DNA of 24,403 nucleotides from Hyphomonas sp. UBA5111 (GTDB lineage Bacteria > Pseudomonadota > Alphaproteobacteria > Caulobacterales > Hyphomonadaceae): NCBI GenBank assembly GCA_002414505.1, contig DHZF01000088.1, positions 26,227 to 50,629 of the forward strand. Reading direction: 5' to 3'. The notes under the pieces were generated by a model that worked only from the letters and a program-made list of their open reading frames with translations, ran no database searches and had not been told where the DNA came from. The position numbers and the translations under genes are program-made. Shown here in pieces: positions 8,398-16,518 of the stretch; within the stretch, counting starts at the first letter, position 1, and each line of letters opens with the position of its first letter.

Positions 8398-10737
8398 TTA
8401 GGGCAGCGGGTTGATGTTCTCATATCGCACGACCCACGACCCATCCTCGGGGAAGCCAGGCGTCTCGGTCTCGGCCCCGTCCCAGCCTGCGGCCATCAGC
8501 GCGACTGCGGCCAGCAGGGCGCCATTCGACGGGAAATATGTGTCGGCATTCTTGCTGTAACCATCAGCACCCAGATGATAGCGCGGCGTCATGCCGGTGA
8601 GGCCGTATTGATTATTGGCGGCATCCATCATCAGGTAGTGCAGGGCCTTTTCGGGCTCACCAAGCCGCGTTGCGGTCATTGCCATCATCGGGAAATCCCA
8701 CCCCCAGGTCTGACGGAAATCCCAATACTCATCCGTGGCCATCATGGTACGCCGCATCATCTCCGGATCGACCCGGTTGCCGGGGATCAGCCCTGTCGCC
8801 ATCAGAAATGACGGGTGATCGCGATTAAAGCATGTAGAATCGGGGGCTGCACCGGCTGCGTCCAACCCGCCTGCCGTCCCCTGCCCGCCTGCGCATTCGG
8901 CCCGGGCGATATTGTGCCAGAAATCAGGCGCATTCCCGACAGGCAGATAAAGCCCCTTTTCGGACGGCAAGGGCGAGAGGCCGTCAAGCACCTCATCCCA
9001 TTGAACCTTGCGTCCGAGGCCGAGACGTTCGCGCCAGACCTGCGCCGTTTCCAGCCCCCAGGCATAATAAGCGACTTCGAAAGCCGGGTTCACCGTAGTG
9101 CCGGCATCCCAGACTTCCTGCACCGGAACGACTGGCGGACCAATGACATAGGTACCGGTCTCTTCATCCTGCACAGGGAAGGTCGCCAGGAGGTCGCCGG
9201 TCTCAAATACAACGTCCTTGTAGCGCTCCAATGTCTCTGGGCTCGGATCATTGCGCCAGGCTAGCTCGGCCAGATAAATAGGATGGGGCTGTTGCCACAT
9301 GATGAACGGGTTGATCGTGCTGGGACTTTCGACCGCATCGTCGCCCGTCATCTTTGGCCACCAGGCTCCCTCCCGATCATAATGCGCAGCCCGCTGCTTG
9401 GCCTTATCGAGTGTACGATTGTACCAATCAAGGCTGTTGCGAACATGATCTCCACGGTTCCAGAGCAGGAAATGGGCGACATGCCAGCTGTGCATTTCAT
9501 GGTGGAACTTTCCGTTCCAGCTATTGGAGTAAAGGCCTTCCTCCTGCGGAATGAAATCGCCGCCGGTATTGACGCCCGTGAGGTATTGCGAGAGCACTAC
9601 ACGCCGCTCCAACTCGGCCGCCTGCGGATTGCTGCTTCCGGAAAAATCTATCACACCGCCATTTTGCCAATAGTCTTGCCAACCATTTGTGACGTCTGCC
9701 TCGGCCGTATCGTAGTCGAGCGCTGGCTCTAGCCGGCTTTCATCTGGCCCATATTCCAGCATGAACCGCAATGTATCGGTATGGTCGGCCGCCTTGATGC
9801 TGAAATGATGGGGCCGCGTCTCACGTACGCTCACTGCCTCTCCAAGTCTGGCCTTGGCGGTATAGGTCGTATCATCCAGCTTACGGCGGAAAACGGCGGT
9901 ACGCTCATCGGCCATTTGGAACTCGGTGCTGTGCTTTTCCGGGGCATCTGAATCGGTGGGGTCAGGGTTCAATGCATCGCTGACATAAGGAAACGCAAGT
10001 TCCAGACCCAGTCTCCCCGAAGTGACCAGCTGAGACTTCACCTCGACAATAACCATGTCCCGGCTGGGATGAATGCTGGTAGAAACGGTCACCTGCTCAC
10101 CTTCCACAACGAACCGGCTGAGAGCCTTCCCAGTCCACAGATCGAGCGTCTGGTGCGTCTCCTTCACAGAAGCGAAATCGAGAGGTGTCGTTTCCCCCTC
10201 TTCTGTTGTCTCAAAGGAGAGGCGTCCCAGGGAAAAACGATGTGGGTTGCGCCGCAGATACGAAATCGCGGCATTTTCCTCTACCTGGGCCCAGTCGGTT
10301 ATATAAGGGTACAGATATGTCTTTCCGTGCGCCTTTATCGGGCGGTACGAATCTGCAATGGTCAGGTTTTCAGGATTGGGAAAGCTGTGCCACGCCCACT
10401 GAGCTTGGGTCAGAAGTGGCGAAAAATCAGAATACTGGTCACGGAATGTCTGGAGTCCCGTGATGTCGAGTGCCATCGCCAGATTCCCATTACCCACCAT
10501 GACCGGCGCCTCGGGGTCAATAAGGTCGAGTTCCACATTGTGACGGGTAACCAACGCCCTTCTGTCAATGGCTCCAGTCGTCATCTGGGGATTATGACTG
10601 GGCGTGTCTTCCGTCAGTTGTGGGACGATGGTGTTTGTCTCGGCACAGGCCGACAACATTGTTGCCAGAAGGAAAAGTGCCGCTCCAACTCTGAGACCGA
10701 CTTCCAACTTTCGTATCGCAATAGTGTCCCTTACCAA
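8398..10737 (-). CDS. Large (alpha/alpha)6-type glycosidase-like lipoprotein, family unassigned
   Basis: This 779-residue protein starts at a TTG (10735-10737) with GGGAG 7 bases upstream. Its signal ends in a lipobox (MLSAC, Cys31), so it is probably a lipoprotein. An N-terminal beta-rich region (about 60-340, with VGNGNLAMALDITG) is followed by a helical catalytic-like region. NSWNGKFHHEMHSWHVAHF (405-423) resembles the segment of GH65/GH95-type six-hairpin enzymes that carries the general acid, which would make Glu414 the candidate. The nearby WYNRTLDKAKQRAAHYDREGA also resembles the matching GH65 region. EVWDAGTTVNPAFEVAYYAW and RQTWGWDFPMMAMTATRL are other recognisable six-hairpin features. 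I cannot assign a CAZy family. The neighbours suggest removal of terminal rhamnose or uronic acid from a pectic oligosaccharide. It leads the operon with the GH43-like gene and has candidate operators upstream. Confidence 0.75.
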   Translation of the reverse strand: MVRDTIAIRKLEVGLRVGAALFLLATMLSACAETNTIVPQLTEDTPSHNPQMTTGAIDRRALVTRHNVELDLIDPEAPVMVGNGNLAMALDITGLQTFRDQYSDFSPLLTQAQWAWHSFPNPENLTIADSYRPIKAHGKTYLYPYITDWAQVEENAAISYLRRNPHRFSLGRLSFETTEEGETTPLDFASVKETHQTLDLWTGKALSRFVVEGEQVTVSTSIHPSRDMVIVEVKSQLVTSGRLGLELAFPYVSDALNPDPTDSDAPEKHSTEFQMADERTAVFRRKLDDTTYTAKARLGEAVSVRETRPHHFSIKAADHTDTLRFMLEYGPDESRLEPALDYDTAEADVTNGWQDYWQNGGVIDFSGSSNPQAAELERRVVLSQYLTGVNTGGDFIPQEEGLYSNSWNGKFHHEMHSWHVAHFLLWNRGDHVRNSLDWYNRTLDKAKQRAAHYDREGAWWPKMTGDDAVESPSTINPFIMWQQPHPIYLAELAWRNDPSPETLERYKDVVFETGDLLATFPVQDEETGTYVIGPPVVPVQEVWDAGTTVNPAFEVAYYAWGLETAQVWRERLGLGRKVQWDEVLDGLSPLPSEKGLYLPVGNAPDFWHNIARAECAGGQGTAGGLDAAGAAPDSTCFNRDHPSFLMATGLIPGNRVDPEMMRRTMMATDEYWDFRQTWGWDFPMMAMTATRLGEPEKALHYLMMDAANNQYGLTGMTPRYHLGADGYSKNADTYFPSNGALLAAVALMAAGWDGAETETPGFPEDGSWVVRYENINPLP

Positions 10738-10821
10738 GTCGTCTCTCCCAAAGCCTTATTATGCTGGCACGATTAATCATTTCAGCCACTTTATCGCTGA
10801 TGAAACAGATAGCAACGTAAA

Positions 10822-10836
10822 TCCCACATTACGGCA
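10822..10836. promoter_or_regulatory. Candidate IclR-type operator, copy 1
   Basis: TCCCACATTACGGCA, a partial inverted repeat (TCCCA-N5-CGGCA), lies 85-99 bases before the TTG start of the large glycosidase-like gene. It differs from the copy at 22360-22374 at only two of 15 positions and matches the more symmetric copy before iclR. Recurrence only upstream of minus-strand genes of this locus supports a regulatory role. Confidence 0.55.
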
Positions 10837-10843
10837 CATCGTA

Positions 10844-10859
10844 TCACTTTATAAAGTGA
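10844..10859. promoter_or_regulatory. Perfect 16-base palindrome upstream of the glycosidase operon
   Basis: TCACTTTATAAAGTGA is a perfect palindrome with no spacer, 7 bases from candidate operator copy 1 and 107 bases before the large glycosidase-like gene. It is too AT-rich and lacks a U-tract, so it is an unlikely terminator for iclR; a dimeric-regulator site is more likely. I cannot name the regulator. Confidence 0.45.
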
Positions 10860-10948
10860 CCCGGGATGATTTTGATAATGCATGGGGGCTGATGCCAGCC
10901 AGAAAAGACATCAAAGCCAGGCGAGGCGTCGTCTCAGTGCGGCGAGAG

Positions 10949-11749
10949 CTAGACTCCCGGATCCTGCCACCCAAGCTCGCGACTGATTGCGCGAGTCGCT
11001 TCCTGGACGATCGGCACCAATGCCTGCATCCGGTCGTCACTCATATATTGGGCGGCGCTGGAAACACTGATCGCCGCAACGATCCTGTTTTCCACGTCCC
11101 GGATTGGCGCAGCAACGCATCTGACGCGATCCTCGTTTTCCTCAAGATCAAGCGCATAGTCGTCCTTTTGATATACCTTCATCCGGTCCATCCAGGCTGA
11201 CAGCGATTCTCTCGGCTTCGAGACAGCCATCCCATAGAGTTTTTTCCAGTACTCTTCGCTTTCTTCAAGGATAAGCGCCTTCCCGAGCCCTGTGGTCGCA
11301 ATGGGCTGCCGCTCACCGACATGAGAGCTGATCAGTATACGCCGCTTGCCTGGCACCTTTTCCAGATAAAGGACCTCATCACCCTCAATAACGCCGAGAT
11401 GAACAATGTCATCGGTTTGCTTTGCAAGATCTTCCAGGATTGGGCGAGCCACTCGCGCCAATTGAATTTGTGTTCTGGCGCAATGACCAAGGGCCAGAAT
11501 AAGCGGCCCAAGGCTATAACCGCGGCGTGGGGTGAACGACAAATACTGCCGCTCCACCAGCGCCGCTGCCAAACGGTGGGCCGTGCTACGCGTAAGGCCA
11601 AGATTTTCAGAAAGTTCAAGTAAGGACACAGGCCCGTCGCGCACCATCTCCAGAACATCAAGGCCCCGCATCAATGTCTGCGCGCCGCCTGGCGATTTTT
11701 CTTTGGCCCCCTGGGGCCCATTATTTGCTTTTTTCTTCCGCTCAGTCAT
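10949..11749 (-). CDS. IclR-family transcriptional regulator
   Basis: The 266-residue product has a basic N-terminal tail, a winged helix-turn-helix at about 24-85 (QTLMRGLDVLEMVRDGPVSL, then LGLTRSTAHRLAAALVE) and the IclR effector-binding domain (ILEDLAKQTDDIVHLGVIEG, ATGLGKALI, CVAAPIRDVENRIVAAISVS). IclR proteins act as activators or repressors of catabolic genes and respond to small acids. It sits between L-rhamnose dehydrogenase and the hydrolase operon, so it is probably the regulator of rhamnose/pectin use here, with rhamnonate or 2-keto-3-deoxyrhamnonate as plausible ligands (inference). A near-perfect palindrome 55-71 bases upstream suggests autoregulation. No clear ribosome site precedes the ATG, so the exact start is less certain than the family. 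Confidence 0.93.
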   Translation of the reverse strand: MTERKKKANNGPQGAKEKSPGGAQTLMRGLDVLEMVRDGPVSLLELSENLGLTRSTAHRLAAALVERQYLSFTPRRGYSLGPLILALGHCARTQIQLARVARPILEDLAKQTDDIVHLGVIEGDEVLYLEKVPGKRRILISSHVGERQPIATTGLGKALILEESEEYWKKLYGMAVSKPRESLSAWMDRMKVYQKDDYALDLEENEDRVRCVAAPIRDVENRIVAAISVSSAAQYMSDDRMQALVPIVQEATRAISRELGWQDPGV

Positions 11750-11803
11750 TCAACAGCGCCCGTTTGTTGCACCGGGAACATGCGTTTTACTATTACCCCG
11801 ACA

Positions 11804-11820
11804 ATCCCGCAATGTGGGAT
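11804..11820. promoter_or_regulatory. Candidate IclR-type operator, copy 2 (before iclR)
   Basis: ATCCCGCAATGTGGGAT is a 17-base palindrome with one mismatched pair (ATCCC-N7-GGGAT). It lies in the 112-base gap between the rhamnose dehydrogenase stop and the iclR start. Read on the minus strand, its core TCCCACATTGCGGGA matches copies at 10822 and 22360. It is the most symmetric copy and the best model of the site. Confidence 0.6.
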
Positions 11821-11861
11821 ATAGCCCCCTTTGGCGTCCACCGGAAGACTCGAAGCACGCC

Positions 11862-12623
11862 CTACTGCAAGTTTACATACATACCGCCGTCAACGAGGAG
11901 GGCCGCCCCAGTGACATAGCGGGCCATATCAGAGGCCAGGAACATCGCTGGCCCGACCAGATCCTCTGGCTCGCCCAACCGGCCAAGCGGCGTGCGGGAT
12001 TCCATGTATTCTCTCTTGCGCGGATCAGACAAGTCTTCACGATTGATGTCCGTCTCGATGGTCCCAGGCAGCAAGGCGTTGCACCGGATGCCATGCTTGC
12101 CAAGAGCGATAGCTGCCGATTGCATCAGCGACAGCACGCCAGCCTTTGTCGGCGTGTAGTGAGTCTGAAACTCTCCCCCGACCAGAGCTGATATTGAGCT
12201 CATGGCGATAATAGAGCCCCCCCTTTTTTGAGAGACCATCTGCCGGGCGGCCGCCTGCACCATGTAATAGGCGCCCAGCAAATTGACCTGCACCGTTCGA
12301 TCGACTGTTTCGGGGGGCATGTCGAGAAAGGCATGAAAAGGACAGATGCCGGCATTGCTGACAAATACATCAACCCCACCCAATGCATCCGTCGCCTCAG
12401 CAATGAAGCGATCAGCCGTTTCGGGAATAGCAACATCGCCCTTTACCGCCAAAGCTTTTCTGCCAGCTTGTCTAACCTGAACCAGGGTTTCCTGCGCCTT
12501 GCTGTCATCGCCCACAAAATTGATCGCGACATCAGCTCCCTGGCGAGCCGCCCCAATGGCAATCGCCTGGCCGATACCTGCCGACCCGCCTGTCACAAGG
12601 ACGGTTTTTCCTTCCAGTAGCAT
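11862..12623 (-). CDS. LRA1: L-rhamnose 1-dehydrogenase (SDR family)
   Basis: The 253-residue short-chain dehydrogenase oxidises L-rhamnose to L-rhamnono-1,4-lactone in the cytoplasm. It has the TGGSAGIG cofactor motif (11-18), SNAG (89-92) and the Ser143-Tyr156-Lys160 triad. Segments such as AGICPFHAFLDMP, HYTPTKAGVLSLMQS, ETDINREDLSD and MARYVTGAALLVDGG closely resemble what I recall of the characterised Azotobacter/Sphingomonas L-rhamnose dehydrogenases, so the call is more specific than SDR. I use the ATG at 12623 (MLLEGK) because GGAGGG precedes it and homologues begin MLL; an in-frame ATG at 12638, with GGAGAG upstream, is an alternative. It is divergent from rhmD, sharing a 123-base promoter region, and upstream of iclR. 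Confidence 0.9.
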   Translation of the reverse strand: MLLEGKTVLVTGGSAGIGQAIAIGAARQGADVAINFVGDDSKAQETLVQVRQAGRKALAVKGDVAIPETADRFIAEATDALGGVDVFVSNAGICPFHAFLDMPPETVDRTVQVNLLGAYYMVQAAARQMVSQKRGGSIIAMSSISALVGGEFQTHYTPTKAGVLSLMQSAAIALGKHGIRCNALLPGTIETDINREDLSDPRKREYMESRTPLGRLGEPEDLVGPAMFLASDMARYVTGAALLVDGGMYVNLQ

Positions 12624-12746
12624 ATGCGTTCCCTCCATGCATGCCTCTCCGAAGCCAAGGATGTTGACCCCCGAAATCTTATAATCTAAGAACTCATCTC
12701 ATATTATAAGCACTCGTCTCAGGCAACGGTGGAGCGGAATAGTATC
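12624..12746. promoter_or_regulatory. Divergent promoter region between LRA1 and rhmD with inverted repeats
   Basis: The gap holds an AT-rich island with TCTTA-TAATC-TAAGA at 12677-12691, a perfect inverted repeat with a 5-base spacer. It also has a second pairing of CTTATAAT (12678-12685) with ATTATAAG (12703-12710). The segments ending in ACTCATCTCA (12692-12701) and ACTCGTCTCA (12712-12721) are near-direct repeats 20 bases apart. The three-copy IclR-type motif is absent, so a different regulator, or a different mode of binding, may act on the core pathway promoter. Confidence 0.5.
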
Positions 12747-13931
12747 ATGGCATCTGCAAAGATAGTCGATATCCGGGCGTTCGTCCTGAGGGGCGGCGGT
12801 GCCGATTATCACGACCAATCAGACGGGCACTGGATCGATGACAATATCGCCACCCCAATGTCCAAATATCCGGACTACAGGAAAAGCCGCCGCAGCTTTG
12901 GTATCAACGCCCTTGGCACACTGGTCGTGGAAATTGAGTCCGATGACGGAACGGTCGGCTTTGCCGTCACGACCGGCGGAGAGCCCGCCGCATACATTGT
13001 GGAGAAGCATCTGTCCCGCTTCGTCATCGGTCAAAATCCAGCCAATATCGAATTGATCTGGGACCAGATGTATTTTTCCACCCAGTATTATGGTCGCAAA
13101 GGGCTGGTTATAAACGCCATCTCTGGTGTCGATCTAGCCCTGTGGGACCTCCTCGGCAGGCTACGGCAGGAGCCGGTCCATGCTATGATTGGCGGCGCCG
13201 TGCGTGATGAAATCCAGTTCTATGCCACGGGATCCCGGCCGGACCTGGCCAAGCAGATGGGATTCATTGGGGGCAAGATGCCGCTTCGCCACGCCCCGGT
13301 CGAAGGCAACGAAGGCATGAAACTGGCGGTCGACGACATCAGGGAAATGCGCGGACGCGTAGGTGCGGATTTCTGGCTCATGCTCGACTGCTGGATGGCG
13401 CTCGATCTCGACTATGCAACGCGCCTTGCGCACGCCGCGGCGGAGCATGATCTCAAATGGATCGAAGAAGCGCTCAGTCCCGACGATTACTGGGGATACC
13501 AAGACCTTAAAAAGGCCGTTCCCGCAGGCATGCTTGTCACTACCGGCGAGCATGAGGCGACCCGCTGGGGCTTTCGCATGCTGCTCGAAATGGATTGTTG
13601 CGACATCATCCAGCCGGATGTGGGCTGGTGTGGCGGCTTGACCGAGTTGCTGAAAATATCCGCTTTGGCGGACTCCCATGGCAAGCTGGTCATCCCGCAC
13701 GGCTCTTCCGTTTACAGTTATCATTTTGTCATTTCACGGCACAATAGTCCGTTTGCAGAGTTCCTGATGATGGCTCCCGGAGCCGACAAGGTCGTGCCCA
13801 TGTTCTCGCCGCAGTTACAGGGCGAACCCGTGCCAGAGAAAGGCAGGCTTTCTGTTTCAGCGCTCGAGAAACCGGGTTTCGGCGTCGAGCTTGATCGCAG
13901 TCTCAATCTGTCCCGTCCCTATAATCCCTAA
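12747..13931 (+). CDS. rhmD: L-rhamnonate dehydratase (enolase superfamily)
   Basis: The 394-residue enzyme dehydrates L-rhamnonate to 2-keto-3-deoxy-L-rhamnonate. It is recognisably collinear with E. coli RhmD: GGGADYHDQSDGHWIDD, IATPMSKYPDYRKSRRSFGI, GAVRDEIQFYATGSRPDLAK, MGFIGGKMP, FWLMLDCWM, KWIEEALSP, GEHEATRWGF, IIQPDVGWCGG, VIPHGSSVYSYH and EKPGFGVEL. The enolase metal ligands are Asp214, Glu240 and Glu268, and His318 with Asp291 forms the likely acid/base pair. A GTG six codons upstream (12729) could also start the frame, but ATG at 12747 suits the homologues and has GGAG 12 bases upstream. It is the first gene of the plus-strand rhamnose operon, followed 13 bases later by the FAH hydrolase. 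Confidence 0.95.
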   Translation: MASAKIVDIRAFVLRGGGADYHDQSDGHWIDDNIATPMSKYPDYRKSRRSFGINALGTLVVEIESDDGTVGFAVTTGGEPAAYIVEKHLSRFVIGQNPANIELIWDQMYFSTQYYGRKGLVINAISGVDLALWDLLGRLRQEPVHAMIGGAVRDEIQFYATGSRPDLAKQMGFIGGKMPLRHAPVEGNEGMKLAVDDIREMRGRVGADFWLMLDCWMALDLDYATRLAHAAAEHDLKWIEEALSPDDYWGYQDLKKAVPAGMLVTTGEHEATRWGFRMLLEMDCCDIIQPDVGWCGGLTELLKISALADSHGKLVIPHGSSVYSYHFVISRHNSPFAEFLMMAPGADKVVPMFSPQLQGEPVPEKGRLSVSALEKPGFGVELDRSLNLSRPYNP

Positions 13932-13944
13932 AGAAAGTTCCGCC

Positions 13945-14820
13945 ATGAAGCTTTGCAGATATGGTCCTTCGGGTGAGGAAAAGCCCGGTCTCGTTGATGA
14001 GAACGGCCGCATTCGCGACCTCTCCGGCCATGTTGACGACATCACCCCGGACGCCCTCTCACCGCGCATGCTGGCCAACTTGTCGAAAGTGGATGTGGAA
14101 TCATTGCCCCTCGTCGATAAGGATGTGCGCTATGGCGTACCGGTCAACGGCATTCCAAAGATCGTCGCTGTCGGCTTGAATTACGCCGATCACGCGCGCG
14201 AATCCGGCCTTCCCATTCCCACCGAGCCGATCACCTTCATGAAGGCCGTATCGAGCCTTACCGGCCCGAATGACAATGTCATGCTGCCGCCCAACTCCAC
14301 GCATACGGATTGGGAGGTGGAACTGGGCGTGATCATTGGCCAGCGCGCTTCTCGTATTTCTGAAGAAGAAGTTCCCTCCCACATTGCCGGCTACGTACTC
14401 GCCAACGACGTTTCCGAACGTTTCGACCAGAAAGAGCGCGGCTCGCAATGGAGCAAGGGCAAAGGGCACGACACCTTCTGTCCCGTGGGGCCCTGGCTTG
14501 TGACCACGGACGAGATACCCGACCCGCAAGACCTGAACATGTTTCTCAACATCAATGGCGAACGCAAACAGACGGGCAATACGAAGACCATGATCTTCAC
14601 TGTCGCGCAGGCGATTTCCTATATCAGCCGCTACGTGACGCTGAAGCCGGGCGATCTCGTCATTACCGGGACGCCGCCAGGCGTCGGGGAAGGCCAGAAA
14701 CCGGAGCCGCAATTCCTGCGCGAAGGCGATGTCATGGAGCTTGGCATAGATCATCTCGGTGCACAGCGGCAGAACGTCGTCGCGTGGACCCGCGACAATA
14801 GGCAGGGAGATACCGCGTGA
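13945..14820 (+). CDS. LRA6: L-2,4-diketo-3-deoxyrhamnonate hydrolase (FAH family)
   Basis: The 291-residue product is a fumarylacetoacetate-hydrolase-fold enzyme: VAVGLNYADHARE (75-86), TFMKAVSS, metal ligands Glu124 and Glu126 in DWEVELGVIIG and Asp155 in LANDVSER, then GKGHDTFCPVGPWL and PGDLVITGTPPGVG. The family cleaves C-C bonds of acylpyruvates with a divalent metal. In the Sphingomonas rhamnose pathway an FAH-fold protein splits 2,4-diketo-3-deoxyrhamnonate into pyruvate and L-lactate, and its place here between rhmD and the partner dehydrogenase supports that role. The start at 13945 (MKLCRYG) has an A/G-rich site (AAGAAAG) upstream; a longer frame from 13891 would overlap rhmD. Its TGA overlaps the GTG of the next gene, implying translational coupling. 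Confidence 0.87.
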   Translation: MKLCRYGPSGEEKPGLVDENGRIRDLSGHVDDITPDALSPRMLANLSKVDVESLPLVDKDVRYGVPVNGIPKIVAVGLNYADHARESGLPIPTEPITFMKAVSSLTGPNDNVMLPPNSTHTDWEVELGVIIGQRASRISEEEVPSHIAGYVLANDVSERFDQKERGSQWSKGKGHDTFCPVGPWLVTTDEIPDPQDLNMFLNINGERKQTGNTKTMIFTVAQAISYISRYVTLKPGDLVITGTPPGVGEGQKPEPQFLREGDVMELGIDHLGAQRQNVVAWTRDNRQGDTA

Positions 14821-15563
14821 TTTATAAAAACAGATTTGCCGGAAAAACCGCCGTCATCACCGGCGGCGCCTCGGGCCTTGGGCTCGCCAGCGGCCAGCGC
14901 ATCGCCGAAGAAGGCGGGAATGTCTTCCTCTGGGACATGGATGGCGAAGGCCTTGAGAAAGCGCAGAAGAAGATCCCCTCTGCCCATATCAAACAGATCG
15001 ACATTACCGATCCTCAGGCAGTCGAAAAGGCCGCCGCGCAGGCGGCGGAAAAGACCGGCGTCATTGATGTTCTCATCAACAGCGCCGGAATTACCGGTGC
15101 AACAGGCCCGGTACAGGAGTTTCCGATTGATAGCTGGCGAAAGGTCATGCAGATCAATCTGGATGGCACGTTTTACTGCTGTCGCGCCATCATTCCCCAT
15201 ATGTTGAAAAACGGGTACGGACGGATTATCAATATCGCCTCTGTTGCGGGCAAGGAAGGCAATCCGAACGCTTCAGCCTATTCCGCTTCAAAAGCTGGCG
15301 TCATCGGCCTGACCAAAAGCCTGGGGAAAGAATTAGCGCAGACCGGCATCACTGCGAACTGCGTAACTCCAGCGACGTTTGAAAGCCCCATTCTCGATCA
15401 ACTACCGCAAAGCCAGGTAGATTACATGCGCTCAAAAATACCGATGGGCCGCCTCGGCACGGCGGAGGAAAACGCCAATATCGTCTGTTTCATCGCCAGT
15501 GAAGAATGCTCTTTCACCACCGCTGCGACCTTCGACACGTCAGGCGGTCGAACGACATACTAG
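14817..15563 (+). CDS. LRA5: L-2-keto-3-deoxyrhamnonate 4-dehydrogenase (SDR family)
   Basis: This 248-residue short-chain dehydrogenase has TGGASGLG (15-22), an acidic Asp40 after strand beta2 suggesting NAD+ rather than NADP+, NSAG (88-91) and the Ser142-Tyr155-Lys159 catalytic set (SAYSASKAG). In the diketo-hydrolase route it would oxidise 2-keto-3-deoxyrhamnonate at C4, giving the substrate of the FAH hydrolase encoded just upstream. The GTG start overlaps the preceding stop by four bases (GTGA). Specificity rests on context plus general resemblance to the LRA5 type; a generic 3-oxoacyl-ACP-reductase-like label would be the cautious alternative. The C-terminus (TFDTSGGRTTY) is the usual SDR ending with the cofactor-proximal glycine pair. 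Confidence 0.85.
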   Translation: MIYKNRFAGKTAVITGGASGLGLASGQRIAEEGGNVFLWDMDGEGLEKAQKKIPSAHIKQIDITDPQAVEKAAAQAAEKTGVIDVLINSAGITGATGPVQEFPIDSWRKVMQINLDGTFYCCRAIIPHMLKNGYGRIINIASVAGKEGNPNASAYSASKAGVIGLTKSLGKELAQTGITANCVTPATFESPILDQLPQSQVDYMRSKIPMGRLGTAEENANIVCFIASEECSFTTAATFDTSGGRTTY

Positions 15564-15618
15564 CGACAAGCGGCTTTTGCGGCCAGAAAGAAGCCGTCAG
15601 CCTGGGGAGGAAACTGTC

Positions 15619-16518
15619 ATGCATGATGTGCCGTTCGTCGATGCCCATGTCCACTTCTGGGATCTCGACACGATTCAGCATCCCTGGTTGATGTCGCCAT
15701 TTTCCGCGAACGGCCTCATGGGGTCTGTCGAGGCGATCGCCTCAAATTACGGACCTCAGGAATATACCCGTGATGCAGCAGCCTGGACCATCGCAGGCAC
15801 CGTGCATGTGGATGCCGGCGCAGCCGCCGATCAGGCTATTGAAGAAACCCGCTGGCTCGATAGCTTGCGCGGCTCGTATGGCGCCCCAACAGCCATCATA
15901 GCTTTTGCTGAACTGAACGATCCGCGACTAGACAGCACTTTGTCGGCGCACGGCGAATTTGACGCGGTGCGAGGTATCCGTCAAATCGTCAACTACCATA
16001 ATGATCCGTACCGAAGTTACACGCCTGCCGACATCACTCTCAGCGATAAATGGCAAGCGGGTTTCCGGAAACTTGCCACGTTTGGGCTCAGCTTTGACTT
16101 GCAGGCCTACCCTTCACAGTTTCGCAATCTTGCACCCCTGATAGCTGCCAACGACGATATACCGGTCATGATCAACCATGCCGGAATGCCCTTCCATGAT
16201 GAAAAGGAAGAGTGGCGTATGGGCATGAGTCTACTGGCCGAGCTTCCACATTGCTCGGTAAAGATATCTGGCTTCGGCATCACCGATCATGATTGGCGCA
16301 AGGACTCGATCCGTCCTTATGTGCTGGAAACAATCGACCTCTTCGGTCCAGACCGGGTGATGTTCGCAAGCGATTTTCCCACAGACAAACTTTATGCTGA
16401 TTTCGACCGATGTCTGACCGCCTATGCGAGCATCATTTCCGACTTCAGCGATGACGAAAAACGCGGCATGTGGGGGCTTAATGCAAACCGCCTCTATCGT
16501 CTGGGACTTTCCATATGA
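15619..16518 (+). CDS. LRA2: Amidohydrolase-2 family L-rhamnono-1,4-lactonase
   Basis: The 299-residue protein is a metal-dependent TIM-barrel hydrolase of the COG3618 type, with DAHVHFWD (His10, His12), GIRQIVNY (119-126), VMINHAGMP (His187) and VMFASDFP (Asp252). Family members include sugar lactonases such as L-fucono- and L-rhamnono-lactonase. This activity is the one missing between rhamnose dehydrogenase and rhamnonate dehydratase, so it most likely opens L-rhamnono-1,4-lactone to L-rhamnonate. GGGGAGG at 15604-15610 sets the ATG at 15619; the longer frame from 15499 overlaps the preceding dehydrogenase gene and has no ribosome site. It follows the dehydrogenase by 55 bases in the same operon. 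Confidence 0.85.
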   Translation: MHDVPFVDAHVHFWDLDTIQHPWLMSPFSANGLMGSVEAIASNYGPQEYTRDAAAWTIAGTVHVDAGAAADQAIEETRWLDSLRGSYGAPTAIIAFAELNDPRLDSTLSAHGEFDAVRGIRQIVNYHNDPYRSYTPADITLSDKWQAGFRKLATFGLSFDLQAYPSQFRNLAPLIAANDDIPVMINHAGMPFHDEKEEWRMGMSLLAELPHCSVKISGFGITDHDWRKDSIRPYVLETIDLFGPDRVMFASDFPTDKLYADFDRCLTAYASIISDFSDDEKRGMWGLNANRLYRLGLSI

